Source: Methanofervidicoccus abyssi
Lineage (GTDB): Archaea; AGJL01; Methanococci; Methanococcales; Methanococcaceae
Assembly: GCF_004310395.1 (NCBI RefSeq)
Contig: NZ_BFAX01000001.1
Coordinates: 186,001 to 250,000, forward strand
Direction of reading: 5' to 3'
Length of the DNA stretch: 64,000 nucleotides
Positions 28,570-37,865 of this stretch are shown piece by piece. Each line of letters begins with the position of its first letter. The stretch's first letter is position 1. The position numbers and the translations under genes are program-made. The notes below the pieces were generated by a model that searched no databases, was not told the DNA's origin, and worked only from the letters and a program-made list of their open reading frames with translations.

Positions 28570-29232
28570 ATGGTAAAGTTAATGGTGGCATTAGATGTAA
28601 CAGATGAAAATAAGGCTATAGAGATTTCTAGGGAAGTTTTCCAATACGTTGATGCTATTAAAGTTGGTTATCCCTTGGTGCTATCTTCCCATTTAAGTAT
28701 AGTAGATAGAATAAAGGAGATTACAAAAAAGGAGATTATATGTGATTTTAAGTTAGCAGATATTCCATCTACAAATGAGAAGATAGCATCTCTGACGTTA
28801 AGGTATGGAGACGGAATTATATGCCATGGATTCCTTGGAGAAGATAGTATAAGGGCAGTGCAGGAGGTGGCTAAAAAATACGGTGAAAAAGGTAATTATA
28901 AGAAGGTTATTATGGTTACAGAGATGTCCCACAGGGGGGCAATTCAGTTTATACAGCCAGTTGCAGATGAGTTGGCAGAGATGGCGAAGAGATTAAAGGT
29001 GGATGGTGTAGTGGCACCTTCTACAAGGCCTGAGAGATTGAAAACTATAAAGGATATTGTAGGGGATATACCTGTCCTATCTCCTGGGATAGGAGCACAG
29101 GGAGGAGATTTAAATAAGGTATTGAATATTTTAGATGAAGATGATTATATAATTGTTGGAAGAGATATATACGAAAGTGAAAACCCAGGAAGGAGGGCAC
29201 AGTACTACTATCACATATTGAAAGATAGGTGA
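28570..29232 (+). CDS. pyrF: Orotidine 5'-phosphate decarboxylase
   Basis: A 220-aa TIM-barrel enzyme that makes UMP from OMP. The catalytic DFKLADIPST motif is at about residues 60-69, the phosphate-binding part is SPGIGAQGGD, and IIVGRDIYESENPG is near the C-terminus. GGTGAAGTC precedes the ATG. It is followed within 5 bases by the 86-aa gene, then hemD, in one operon. Confidence 0.96.
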   Translation: MVKLMVALDVTDENKAIEISREVFQYVDAIKVGYPLVLSSHLSIVDRIKEITKKEIICDFKLADIPSTNEKIASLTLRYGDGIICHGFLGEDSIRAVQEVAKKYGEKGNYKKVIMVTEMSHRGAIQFIQPVADELAEMAKRLKVDGVVAPSTRPERLKTIKDIVGDIPVLSPGIGAQGGDLNKVLNILDEDDYIIVGRDIYESENPGRRAQYYYHILKDR

Positions 29233-29236
29233 TAGG

Positions 29237-29497
29237 ATGGGAGAAAAGATAAAAAGTATCGACAACAGTGTTATTTTGAAATCTATGAAAGATGTCTTTG
29301 AGAGCGAAATTGTTGAATTGGAGAAGGAGTTAAAGGAACTTTATGAGAAGTATAACATAAAAAGTAGTAGGGAGATGGAGCTGATAGAGTGTAAAGATGA
29401 GGAGATGGAAAGGGATTTCAACAGGATGGTGGAGATAGAGGATAATTTGGAAAGGCTGAGAAAATGCTTAAGGGATCTCAATCTCAAGACAATTTAA
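29237..29497 (+). CDS. 86-aa coiled-coil protein of unknown function
   Basis: I do not recognise this acidic, helical protein. Almost the whole chain is charged with a heptad pattern (FESEIVELEKELKELYEKYN; DEEMERDFNRMVEIEDNLER), so it is probably a helical hairpin or coiled-coil dimer. GGTGATAGG precedes the ATG, 4 bases after the pyrF stop, and hemD follows by 10 bases, so it is translated in the operon. Confidence 0.7.
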   Translation: MGEKIKSIDNSVILKSMKDVFESEIVELEKELKELYEKYNIKSSREMELIECKDEEMERDFNRMVEIEDNLERLRKCLRDLNLKTI

Positions 29498-29507
29498 GGA
29501 TGGGAGG

Positions 29508-30227
29508 ATGAAAGTTGTTATAACAAGGCCTTTAGAGGAAGGTAAAAAGTTTGCCAAGTTATTAGAAGAGGTAGGTGCATTTGAACCTGTACTTCTACCT
29601 ACGTTAGAGATTGTATATAGAGACGTACCTGTAGACATAGAAGAATACCAGTGGATAGTATTTACAAGTCCAAGAGGTGTTAGAGGTTTATTTAGGAATT
29701 TGGATAAGAAAGGATTGAAAGAAATTAAAGATAAAAAGATAGGTGCAATAGGAAAGGAAACTGCAAAAGAGTTTAAGAGGATATTCGAAAGAGATGTGGA
29801 TATAGTGCCTGACAAATACACTGCTGAGGATCTCTTGAAGGCGTTAAAAGAGGTAATTGCAGATGAGAAAGTTTTAATCCCTACTACTCCAGCAACAAGA
29901 GATGTACTTTCGAAGCACCTACGGGGAGATGTTGTGTATGTATATTACTCCAAGGAGCCAGAGGATTTAAGATATAGAATTAAGAAGCTAAAGAATGAAT
30001 TATTGGAGGAGGAAGATAAAGCAGTATTTACCTTTACAAGTGGTTTAACAGTTAGGAATTTTTTTAAAAACCTAGATAAAGAATTTTTGGAGATACTTAA
30101 GGATCATTATATAGTGTCTATAGGACCTATTACCAACAGTGTTGTAGAGAGTTATGGGTTTAAGGGATATATACCTAAGGAGTATACAGTTAGAGGTATG
30201 ATCGAAGTTATTAAATCCCTGAGGTGA
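29508..30227 (+). CDS. hemD: Uroporphyrinogen-III synthase
   Basis: A 239-aa two-domain enzyme that closes and inverts ring D of hydroxymethylbilane to form uroporphyrinogen III for F430, B12 and siroheme. The pattern VVITRPLEEGKKFAKLLEEV at the start, WIVFTSPRGVRGLFRNL and AVFTFTSGLTVRNFFKNL are typical of this very divergent family. It is in an operon with pyrF; cobA at 41332 uses its product. Confidence 0.92.
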   Translation: MKVVITRPLEEGKKFAKLLEEVGAFEPVLLPTLEIVYRDVPVDIEEYQWIVFTSPRGVRGLFRNLDKKGLKEIKDKKIGAIGKETAKEFKRIFERDVDIVPDKYTAEDLLKALKEVIADEKVLIPTTPATRDVLSKHLRGDVVYVYYSKEPEDLRYRIKKLKNELLEEEDKAVFTFTSGLTVRNFFKNLDKEFLEILKDHYIVSIGPITNSVVESYGFKGYIPKEYTVRGMIEVIKSLR

Positions 30228-30231
30228 TAGT

Positions 30232-30729
30232 ATGAAAATAGGTATCTTCTCAGATACCCACGACTATCTACCTAATATAAGGAAGGCTATAGAGGTATTC
30301 AACAGGGAGAAGGTGGATACGCTGATACACTGTGGTGATTTTGTCTCTCTCTTCGTTATAAAGGAGTTTAAAAATTTTAATGGCAGGATATTAGCAACCT
30401 ACGGCAACAACGATGGGGAGAGGACAAAACTTAAGGAATGGTTAAAAGAGTTAAACCCTGAAAATGAGATAGATGACTATCTAACATTTAAGATAGATTC
30501 TTTAAAGTTCTTCGTTCTACATGGTACAAACAGTGAGGTATTGGATGCAGTTATAAGATCTAGAAAGTACGATGTTGTTATATACGGCCATACCCATAAA
30601 AAAGTGTTTAAAGAAGAGAATGAAGTGTTGGTGATAAACCCTGGGGAGTGCTGTGGCTACTTAACTGGCACTGCCACTGTTGGTGTGTTGAATACTGAAA
30701 CTAAGGAATACAGAGAGTTTATACTATAA
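30232..30729 (+). CDS. YfcE/MJ0936-type metallophosphodiesterase
   Basis: A 165-aa calcineurin-like phosphoesterase with all five metal motifs: GIFSDTHDYL, LIHCGDF, TYGNNDGE, LHGTN and YGHTHK. The M. jannaschii homolog MJ0936 was shown in vitro to hydrolyse phosphodiesters; the cell substrate is unknown. It is the last gene of the pyrF-hemD operon, 4 bases after hemD, with GGTGATAGT before the ATG. Confidence 0.92.
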   Translation: MKIGIFSDTHDYLPNIRKAIEVFNREKVDTLIHCGDFVSLFVIKEFKNFNGRILATYGNNDGERTKLKEWLKELNPENEIDDYLTFKIDSLKFFVLHGTNSEVLDAVIRSRKYDVVIYGHTHKKVFKEENEVLVINPGECCGYLTGTATVGVLNTETKEYREFIL

Positions 30730-31079
30730 GATCAATTTCAGGTCTCTTGTTCACTAGGTATTTTTTAATTATAATTATTTTTTTTAATTATAATTATAGT
30801 TTTAATATAGTTTTAAAAAGTTACATGCATAATTATATAAAATATTAATTTATAACATATATTATAAAAAATAAAATAATACATAAATATACCTAGCACT
30901 TCAAAGGTAAAACCTCCCTGTTTTTTCATATCGTTAAATTCTATTTTTTATTATTCATTCCACTTTATTGATTATATATAACCGTTAAGTTAATATATCA
31001 TGGATTAGCTATGTAAAACCACATTTTTTTATTTTTATATTTTTATGTAAGTATTAAAAACATTTAAAAAGGGATAACT
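30730..31079. other. Gap before eL15 with candidate promoter
   Basis: An AT-rich stretch with no gene. ATTATATATAACCG near 30970 is a candidate TATA box for eL15, which has an AAAGGGATAACT site before its ATG. The first half carries long A/T runs that may terminate the upstream operon. Confidence 0.4.
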
Positions 31080-31664
31080 ATGGGTATATACAAGTACATT
31101 CGGGAGGCTTGGAAGGTTCCAGGAGAATCTTACGTTAAGAGCCTGTTATGGGAAAGGATGCAGAAGTGGAGAAGAGAACCTGCAGTTGTAAGGATCGAAA
31201 GGCCTACAAGAATAGATAGGGCTAGGAACTTAGGATATACTGCAAAACAGGGAATTATTGTAGTAAGGGTTAGGGTAAGAAGAGGTGGGTTGAGGAAACC
31301 AAGACCTACAGGTTCCAAGAAACCTGCAACCTTGGGGGTTAAAAAAATCACCATGGGTAAATCTATCCAGAGAATAGCAGAGGAGAGGGCTGCTAGGAAA
31401 TACCCAAACCTAGAGGTGTTGAATTCCTACTGGGTTGGTGAAGATGGAAAATACAAGTGGTATGAGGTAATTCTAGTAGATCCCCACCACCCAGCTATCA
31501 TGAGTGACCCTAGATACAACTGGTTATGTACAGGAAAACACAAAGGTAGGGTATTCAGAGGTTTAACTTCAGCAGGTAAAAAAGGTAGAGGATTGAGGAA
31601 CAAAGGTAAGGGAGCAGAGAAGGTAAGACCAAGTATAAAGGCTAACAGAAGACGTGGGAAATAA
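31080..31664 (+). CDS. rpl15e: Ribosomal protein eL15
   Basis: A 194-aa, very basic large-subunit protein found in archaea and eukaryotes. Diagnostic parts are [25 protein letters not shown]-like [35 protein letters not shown] and [20 protein letters not shown]. It stands alone with its own promoter rather than in the ribosomal cluster. Confidence 0.96.
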   Translation: MGIYKYIREAWKVPGESYVKSLLWERMQKWRREPAVVRIERPTRIDRARNLGYTAKQGIIVVRVRVRRGGLRKPRPTGSKKPATLGVKKITMGKSIQRIAEERAARKYPNLEVLNSYWVGEDGKYKWYEVILVDPHHPAIMSDPRYNWLCTGKHKGRVFRGLTSAGKKGRGLRNKGKGAEKVRPSIKANRRRGK

Positions 31665-31814
31665 AAAATACTATTTTTATTTCTATTTTTTTAATAATAT
31701 CCTAATCAATAGCAAATTTAATACAACTTTATAATAACCTTATTTTTACCAGAGGTTTAATTTTTATGGTATTTTATCTATAGTAGTTAGTTATATACTA
31801 CTCTCGGTGAAATT

Positions 31815-33791
31815 ATGGGTGAAAAGAGTCCTATATTTGAAGAGTTTAAGGAACATTCTATCTCTGAATTTTTCAGGAAGAACAGGCATATGCTTGGATA
31901 CAGTGGTAAGTTAAGGAGTATGACAACTATAATCCATGAGTTAGTAACTAACGCCTTAGATGCCTGTGAGGAGGCAGAAATACTACCTGATATAAAGGTG
32001 GAGATTAAAAAACTTGGAACAGATCACTATAGAGTTGCTGTAGAGGATAACGGGCCTGGTATACCCCCCGAATTTGTTTCCAAGGTATTTGGTAAGATGT
32101 TGGCAGGTTCTAAGATGCATCGCTTTGTGCAATCCCGGGGACAGCAAGGTATTGGAGCTGCAGGAGTGCTTCTCTTTGCCCAGATAACAACTGGAAAACC
32201 TCTGAAGATAACAACCTCCACTGGAGATGGAGAGATTCACATAATGGAGGTAAAAATGAATATTGAAAAGAACGAGGGGGATATTCTATCACATAAAGTG
32301 GAAAAAGGATATTGGAGAGGTACAAGAGTAGAAGGAGAGTTTAAAGAGGTTACTTACAGTAGAAGGGAGCAAGGACCTTACGAGTATCTAAGGAGAATAA
32401 GCTTATCCACTCCCCATGCAAGGATAACACTTGTGGATCCAGAGGAAACTGTTGTATTTGAGAGAACAGTTGATAAGATTCCTGAGCGTCCAGAGGAGAT
32501 AAAACCCCACCCCTACGGTTTAACCCCCGATGAACTTCTTTACATATCACGGAAGACTAAGGCAAAGAAGATTTCCACCATGTTAGTTAAGGAACTGTCT
32601 AGAGTAACTCCAAATAAAGTTAAAGAACTTGAGGACTACATACTCAGGGACAAGATACTGGAGAGATACAGAGGGAGTGCACTCTGGGACTTAATATTAA
32701 AATGTTATCTCAAGGTGAATATTAAGAGATACCTAAAGAAGTTCTCCCAGTATCTTGATAAAAAGGAGTTGGAAGAGGTTAAGGAGATAATAAATGCCCT
32801 ACCGGAGAGTTTATCCCAGTTGAAGGCATATTATCTAAAATACTTAATAATGGAGTACCTAATAGACAAGTTAAGTGAAGAAAAACTGAAAGAGATTAAA
32901 AGACATTTCAAAAAGAAACCTGAAAACTTCATAGATTTTGCAGAGAGGAACTATCTAAGTGCCTCTACAATGGAAGAGCTGAAGAAAAAACTTAGAGATA
33001 TAACTAGGAAACCTAAGGAATTTGTAGAGGCCTTGAAAGATAAAGGTATGCTATCTGAGAGGGAGTTAGAAGAACTTAGAGAGGAGATAAGAAGACTATT
33101 AGATAAACCTTCTAAGGAAATGAAGTGGGAGGATGCAGAGTTGATTGTAAGAGCACTCCAGGATATGGAGTTTATAGCACCTTCTACCACAGGACTGAGG
33201 CCTATAGGTGCAGAAAATATTGAAAAATCCCTAAAAACCCTTAAACCTCAATTTGTAAAAGCTATAACTAGGAAGCCTAAAACCTACAAGGGAGGGATAC
33301 CCTTTGCAGTTGAAGTAGGTTTAGCCTACGGGGGAAATGCAGGGAGAGAATCCGACAATACCAGGAAGATGGAGATAATGAGGTTTGCGAATCATGTACC
33401 TCTACTCTTTGACGCATCAGGTTGTGGTATAACCAGTGCTGTAAAGAGTATAAACTGGAGGAGATATGGCCTTAAAAACGAGGAGGATATACCTTTAACA
33501 GTGTTTGTAAATCTCGTTTCTACCCACATACCATACACATCTGCGGGAAAACAGGCTATTGCCTGTAGTTCTGAAGAGAACGAAGAGATATACAACGAGA
33601 TCAGACAGTCCCTTATGATATGTGCAAGGGAACTTGAGAAGTATCTATCTAAGATAAGGAGAGAAAGGGAAGAAGAGAAAAAAAGAAAGTACATACTTAA
33701 GTACGCTACAATCTTTGCAGAGGGACTAGCCAACATAACTAACAGGCCCAAAGAAGAGATAGAGAAGAAAATAATAGAGCTGTTAAATTGA
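31815..33791 (+). CDS. top6B: DNA topoisomerase VI subunit B
   Basis: A 658-aa ATPase subunit of the type IIB topoisomerase that relaxes and decatenates DNA. GHKL motifs are clear: [43 protein letters not shown]; the switch lysine lies in the transducer domain ([20 protein letters not shown], about residues 575-595). A helix-two-turn-helix domain is in the middle. The partner gene top6A is not adjacent here. GGTGAAATT precedes the ATG. Confidence 0.96.
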   Translation: MGEKSPIFEEFKEHSISEFFRKNRHMLGYSGKLRSMTTIIHELVTNALDACEEAEILPDIKVEIKKLGTDHYRVAVEDNGPGIPPEFVSKVFGKMLAGSKMHRFVQSRGQQGIGAAGVLLFAQITTGKPLKITTSTGDGEIHIMEVKMNIEKNEGDILSHKVEKGYWRGTRVEGEFKEVTYSRREQGPYEYLRRISLSTPHARITLVDPEETVVFERTVDKIPERPEEIKPHPYGLTPDELLYISRKTKAKKISTMLVKELSRVTPNKVKELEDYILRDKILERYRGSALWDLILKCYLKVNIKRYLKKFSQYLDKKELEEVKEIINALPESLSQLKAYYLKYLIMEYLIDKLSEEKLKEIKRHFKKKPENFIDFAERNYLSASTMEELKKKLRDITRKPKEFVEALKDKGMLSERELEELREEIRRLLDKPSKEMKWEDAELIVRALQDMEFIAPSTTGLRPIGAENIEKSLKTLKPQFVKAITRKPKTYKGGIPFAVEVGLAYGGNAGRESDNTRKMEIMRFANHVPLLFDASGCGITSAVKSINWRRYGLKNEEDIPLTVFVNLVSTHIPYTSAGKQAIACSSEENEEIYNEIRQSLMICARELEKYLSKIRREREEEKKRKYILKYATIFAEGLANITNRPKEEIEKKIIELLN

Positions 33792-33889
33792 TATTTTGGC
33801 TGTTTTATAGATTGCACAGCGAAACATTTAAAATATTTTCCATATATAATTATTCTTCATACTTTTTCTGCGTACCTGATATGTAGAGG

Positions 33890-34055
33890 TATGCTAAGAC
33901 CTAATGGATGCAGGATTCTAAATTGCCCTGAAGATGTGGGAGTCACCGTTCCTCTCGAAAGCCAGTCAATGAAGATGAGGTTGGAAGGTTACTCACTACG
34001 ATTAGTTTTATATGTTCCAAAAGTGGCGGGTAATCAGAACGAAATTAGTATAAAA
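33890..34055 (+). mobile_element. IS607-type TnpB 3'-end relic (copy B)
   Basis: Plus strand. An open frame from ATG 33891 reads MLRPNGCRILNCPEDVGVTV and continues PLESQSMKMRLEGYSLRL to a stop at 34061, resembling the C-terminal end of a TnpB protein. From CCTGAAGATGTGGG onward it aligns with copy A at 14490-14725, sharing stems CCAGTC/GGTTGG and GGTTACTC/GGGTAATC with paired changes. No tnpA part is present. Copy A is inverted relative to this one. Assignment to IS607 follows from copy A. Confidence 0.55.
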
Positions 34056-34084
34056 ATATAAAGTAAAAATTATATTCTAAAAAC

Positions 34085-34165
34085 TTTTCTGAACATTATG
34101 GCAAAGATAATTGGATTAGATATACCACGGAGATCATCTTCCTCCAATCTTCAGAAGTGGATATA
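34085..34165 (+). repeat. Relic block homologous to 57365-57445
   Basis: ATCATCTTCCTCCAATCTTC is shared with the second locus, and the 50 bases before it align with small gaps (TTCTGAACATTATGGC against TCCTGAATACTGGG). At the other locus the frame reads DPEYWDEEVRLEKYPRDHLP; here the same frame is shifted. So both are pieces of one ancestral sequence, perhaps coding. The rest of the gap to 34475 is AT-rich without features. Confidence 0.6.
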
Positions 34166-34475
34166 TATTTGTTTTTATATTTTTTTCTTTTTTTATAATT
34201 TTTAATGTATTTCTAATATTATTTTTACCTTATTATTTTTATAACTCTTATTTTTATAACTCTTTTTATTAATTTTCAAACCATTACTTTAAATGAGAAC
34301 TATGTAAAAGTCTTTAAAACTAACAATATTAAATTACCATTGAATACCCTTCTAAACACCAGAGGGGTAAAAATAAATGTTATAATTTTTATAATTATTT
34401 TGATTATTATAATACTTGAAGGTAAATACAATTTTTTAATTTTTTAATCTTTATTTCTATATCAAGGTGTATATT

Positions 34476-35093
34476 ATGAAGAAGAGTCTGATAAAGAAGG
34501 TACTTGAACTTAGGGACGCTGGACTTACAGCTGTAGATATTGCAGAAGAGTTGAATGTATCTGTAGATACAGCCCTCTACTTAGTGCTAAATGGAGAGAA
34601 ACTCCTAAGGGAATCTGAAGAGATTAAGGAAAAGGTGGAAAAAAAGACAGACATCTTTGTCAACTGGGACGATATAAAGATCTCCCCAAAGAGGTTGAGG
34701 TGTATCACTTCTATAATGTGTGATATGTTAAGTGATATAGAGTTCGACGTAGTACTTGGTATATCCACAGGAGGAATACCTCTAGGTATCCTGATCTCAG
34801 AGGAATTAAACAAGGATTTCTCTATTTATATCCCTAAAAAGCACCTACATGGCAGGGATAAATCTACTGGATTTATAGGACATAACTATCAGAGTATGGA
34901 GAGTAAAAGTATAGTTATAGTAGATGATGTAATAACTTCTGGAAACACCATAAAAGAGAGTATAAATTATGTAAAGAGTATAGGAAACCCTAAATGTGCT
35001 ATAGTGGTAATAGATAAAAGTGGGATCGAGGAAATAAGGGGAGTTCCTGTAAGAGCTCTCTTCAGGGTAGGGACTGTTGAACTCTCCAAGTAA
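34476..35093 (+). CDS. gfcR: HTH/phosphoribosyltransferase regulator GfcR
   Basis: A 205-aa protein with an N-terminal helix-turn-helix (ELRDAGLTAVDIAEELNVSV, about residues 10-30) and a PRTase domain with the PRPP loop IVIVDDVITSGNTIKES. GfcR regulates sugar catabolism genes in haloarchaea; many methanogens carry homologs annotated as orotate PRTase-like. Here the role, regulator or enzyme, is not settled. The ATG at 34476 is chosen over an upstream GTG. Confidence 0.85.
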   Translation: MKKSLIKKVLELRDAGLTAVDIAEELNVSVDTALYLVLNGEKLLRESEEIKEKVEKKTDIFVNWDDIKISPKRLRCITSIMCDMLSDIEFDVVLGISTGGIPLGILISEELNKDFSIYIPKKHLHGRDKSTGFIGHNYQSMESKSIVIVDDVITSGNTIKESINYVKSIGNPKCAIVVIDKSGIEEIRGVPVRALFRVGTVELSK

Positions 35094-35388
35094 TCCTGTA
35101 TAAAAAACAATTAAAAACAAGAACTTTTAAGGTTGGTAAATCAATCAATTAAAAAGGATAAATAAGGTTTTACTATTTACCTATCTTCATCTTTTCTCAT
35201 GTTCCTGGTACTGGAAAGGAAAGATAGGTTTTTAATTTATAATTTACAATATTATTCAGGAGTACTCATGAGGGATTGTAGATGAATAGTTCTTTTTCAT
35301 CTTTTTTATATTTTTAACATTTATGAAGAGGTTAAAAAAATTATTCAAATGTATGAGTAGAGATACACATTTAAATTTGGTGATCTTG
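35094..35388. other. Gap between gfcR and minD with repeat copy
   Basis: Contains a copy of the dispersed repeat at 35201-35228 (GTTCCTGGTACTGGAAAGG) in plus orientation. An ATG at 35323 is in frame with minD but lacks a binding site and gives an N-terminus unlike the family, so it is not used. Confidence 0.45.
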
Positions 35389-36174
35389 ATGATTATTACT
35401 ATAGCCTCTGGAAAGGGAGGGGTGGGAAAAACCACTGTAACTGCAAATTTAGGGGTAGCACTCTCAAAAATTGGAAAAAAGGTTCTCCTGGTAGATGGAG
35501 ATATATCCATGGCCAATTTAGGTATAATATTTAACCTTGAAAAGAAAAAACCTTCTTTACACGAGGTCCTGTCAGGTGAATGTGATGTAAGGGAGGCCAT
35601 ATATAGACATAAAACAGGTGTCTATGTACTCCCTACAAGTCTGTCCATTGAGGGGTATAAAAAGTCAGATTTAGATCTTTTGCCAGAGGCCATATTAGAT
35701 GTTGCAGACAACTACGATTACGTACTTATAGATGCTCCAGCTGGATTGAACAGGGACATGGCAGTTCATCTGGCGGTTGCAGATAAAGTCCTTATCGTCT
35801 TGACACCTGAACTGTTCTCTATATCAGATGGACTTAAGATAAAACAGAGTAGTGTAATGGCAGGTACTTCTATCTTAGGAGTGGTTCTAAATAGAACTGG
35901 TAGAGACTTTGGAGAGATGGGTGTTGAAGAGATAGAGATGATAATCGAAGAGAAAGTTATCTGTACGATTCCTGAAGATGAAAATATAAGAAATGCCACC
36001 TTGAAGAGGATGAGTGTTATAGAATACGCTCCAAAATCACCTTCTGCAGTAGCCCATATGGAGTTAGCCCTCAAAATTGTAGGTTCCTATGTGGATATAC
36101 GTAAGATCGAGGAGGCGTATAAGGGAGGTATTTTAGATAGGATAAAGAAGTTACTCTGGAGATTTATGAGATGA
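35389..36174 (+). CDS. minD: MinD/ParA-type ATPase with amphipathic tail
   Basis: A 261-aa P-loop ATPase. ITIASGKGGVGKTTVTANLG carries the deviant Walker A with the signature lysine, VLLVDGDISMANL is switch I, and YVLIDAPAGL is Walker B. The C-terminus GILDRIKKLLWRFMR is a basic amphipathic helix like the MinD membrane-targeting sequence. No MinE or MinC gene is near; in archaea MinD4-type proteins position surface machines. ATG at 35389 follows GGTGATCTTG. Confidence 0.9.
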   Translation: MIITIASGKGGVGKTTVTANLGVALSKIGKKVLLVDGDISMANLGIIFNLEKKKPSLHEVLSGECDVREAIYRHKTGVYVLPTSLSIEGYKKSDLDLLPEAILDVADNYDYVLIDAPAGLNRDMAVHLAVADKVLIVLTPELFSISDGLKIKQSSVMAGTSILGVVLNRTGRDFGEMGVEEIEMIIEEKVICTIPEDENIRNATLKRMSVIEYAPKSPSAVAHMELALKIVGSYVDIRKIEEAYKGGILDRIKKLLWRFMR

Positions 36175-36379
36175 GTTAATTAATTATAACAATAATCAAT
36201 ATAAATATAAGCAAAGCAAAATATTAAACTGTAAAAAATATAAGATCTTATTTCCTGGACTATATGGATAGAAGTAAACTTACTGTTTATTTTCCGAAGG
36301 CTCAGAATATCTATAGAAGTAAGTTAGTTCTATTAAGTTTTATTTTTTATCTTTTTGTGAAAAGATAATATTAAATATT
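36175..36379. other. Gap between convergent minD and thiI
   Basis: A repeat copy lies at 36250-36275 (TTTCCTGGACTATATGG), plus orientation. T-rich runs near 36340 could end minD transcription. No gene. Confidence 0.4.
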
Positions 36380-37555
36380 TTATAAATGTAAATAAGGTTT
36401 TATCGTTCCTATTCTATTCAAAACATACTTCTCTAACTCTCTAACTTCCTCAATCTTCCCCCTTGTTACAGGATGCTTGGACACTGCAAAGCATTTTATA
36501 TCCCTACTTGTAGATATGTTGTAAGTCCCTATCTTCTTTGCAATATCCATTATCTCCACTTTATCTAATCCAATGAGAGGACGAAATATAGGATAGGATA
36601 TTCCTTCACTGATTACGTAAATATTCCGTAGTGTTTGAGATGCAACTTGTCCTATACTGTCACCAGTTGTTATACCCTCACAGTTAAATCTCCTTGCATA
36701 CTCCTGTGCTATTTTTAACATGATTCTCTTACATATTATACAGGTATACTTCTCCTTTCCTATTTCTTCCAGGGATTTTCTTATACTTTGGAGAACCTCC
36801 TTATAGTCAAAAATTATAAGTTTCGAAGTTGGATCGTAATCTCTAAGTACCTCGTATATCCTTTTAACTTTCTCCAACCCTTCATCACTGATCTTTAAGT
36901 GAAGGAATACAGTACCACAACCCCTCTTCATCATAAGGAAACCCGCCACTGGACTGTCAATTCCATCAGATAGTAGCACTAAAACATTCCCTTGACTGTT
37001 GACAGGTAGGCCCCCTACACCCCTAAATACTTCGGTAAATATATAAACTCTATCTATAATCTCTATCCCGAGAGTTATCTGTGGATTTTTTAGATCTACC
37101 TTTAGAGTAATATCTTCTGGTTTATTTTTTTGGAAATTCTTCAATATACTCTCTCCGATATACCTGTTTATCTCCACAGATGTTAAGGAAAAGTTTTTCT
37201 TGACCCTCTGGGTTTTTACCCTGAAGGTTACAGTTCTCTCCCCCACTTCTTTAACTTTCCTAAGAAATACCTCCATGGCAGTCTTCTCTATCTCTTCCAT
37301 ATCTAGACTACACTCTACAGAAGGACTGAAGGATACAACTCCTGGTACCTTCTTTAAGATAGAGATAGCCCTATCTAAGTTATCACAGTCTAATTCTAAG
37401 AGTACTCTCCTGTGAAGTATCTTTACATTGCCTTTTATGTTGTATCTCTTAAGGGCCAACTTAATATTGTTTCTAAGTATACTCTCAAATTTTCTTCTGG
37501 TATCTCTAGACTTCACTCCTATCTCTCCATATCTTATGATTATTTTACTGTACAT
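36380..37555 (-). CDS. thiI: tRNA 4-thiouridine synthase ThiI
   Basis: A 391-aa protein with a ferredoxin-like domain and THUMP domain (about residues 60-165) and a PP-loop adenylation domain (VLLSDGIDSPVAGFLMMKRG). It adenylates U8 of tRNA. There is no rhodanese domain, as in other methanogens, and CIICKRIMLKIA supplies a Cys pair; the methanococcal enzyme is known to use an Fe-S cluster and sulfide. Binding site before the ATG is weak. Convergent with minD. Confidence 0.94.
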   Translation of the reverse strand: MYSKIIIRYGEIGVKSRDTRRKFESILRNNIKLALKRYNIKGNVKILHRRVLLELDCDNLDRAISILKKVPGVVSFSPSVECSLDMEEIEKTAMEVFLRKVKEVGERTVTFRVKTQRVKKNFSLTSVEINRYIGESILKNFQKNKPEDITLKVDLKNPQITLGIEIIDRVYIFTEVFRGVGGLPVNSQGNVLVLLSDGIDSPVAGFLMMKRGCGTVFLHLKISDEGLEKVKRIYEVLRDYDPTSKLIIFDYKEVLQSIRKSLEEIGKEKYTCIICKRIMLKIAQEYARRFNCEGITTGDSIGQVASQTLRNIYVISEGISYPIFRPLIGLDKVEIMDIAKKIGTYNISTSRDIKCFAVSKHPVTRGKIEEVRELEKYVLNRIGTIKPYLHL

Positions 37556-37865
37556 GTTTTTATCACTTGTATGTTGGTATGTAAAAATTGTGGTAAAATG
37601 GATTATGTATGATTATTATAAAACAATAATAAAATAATATAAAAGAAACATAACAATTATAGTCGAGTATATAAAAAGTATAAAAAAATAACGTCGGAAA
37701 GTAAAAATAATAAAAAAGACCTTTAGCTTCTCTTAGAAACATTTTCTGAAACTTGGAAAGATGAATTTTCTATCACCTGGATATTCATTCTCATCTCTAT
37801 ATTCATTAAATTATTCATTAATATTTCTTAATATAGATTACTTATCACTCTAGAATAAACACCTC
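37556..37865. other. Gap between thiI and the AEC transporter
   Basis: About 310 AT-rich bases. A 13-codon frame from 37572 reads MLVCKNCGKMDYV and stops; its CxxC recalls the first knuckle of a zinc ribbon, so it may be a fragment, but it is too short to call. The piece at 37751-37795 (CTTGGAAAG and CACCTGGATATTC) loosely resembles the dispersed repeat. Confidence 0.35.

Noticed and set aside
35323-35388. Longer minD N-terminus from ATG 35323
   Set aside because: No binding site there; the GGTGATCTTG directly before the ATG at 35389 and the family N-terminus favour the shorter form.
37572-37613. Zinc-ribbon gene start MLVCKNCGKMDYV
   Set aside because: Only 13 codons before a stop and no continuation in other frames.
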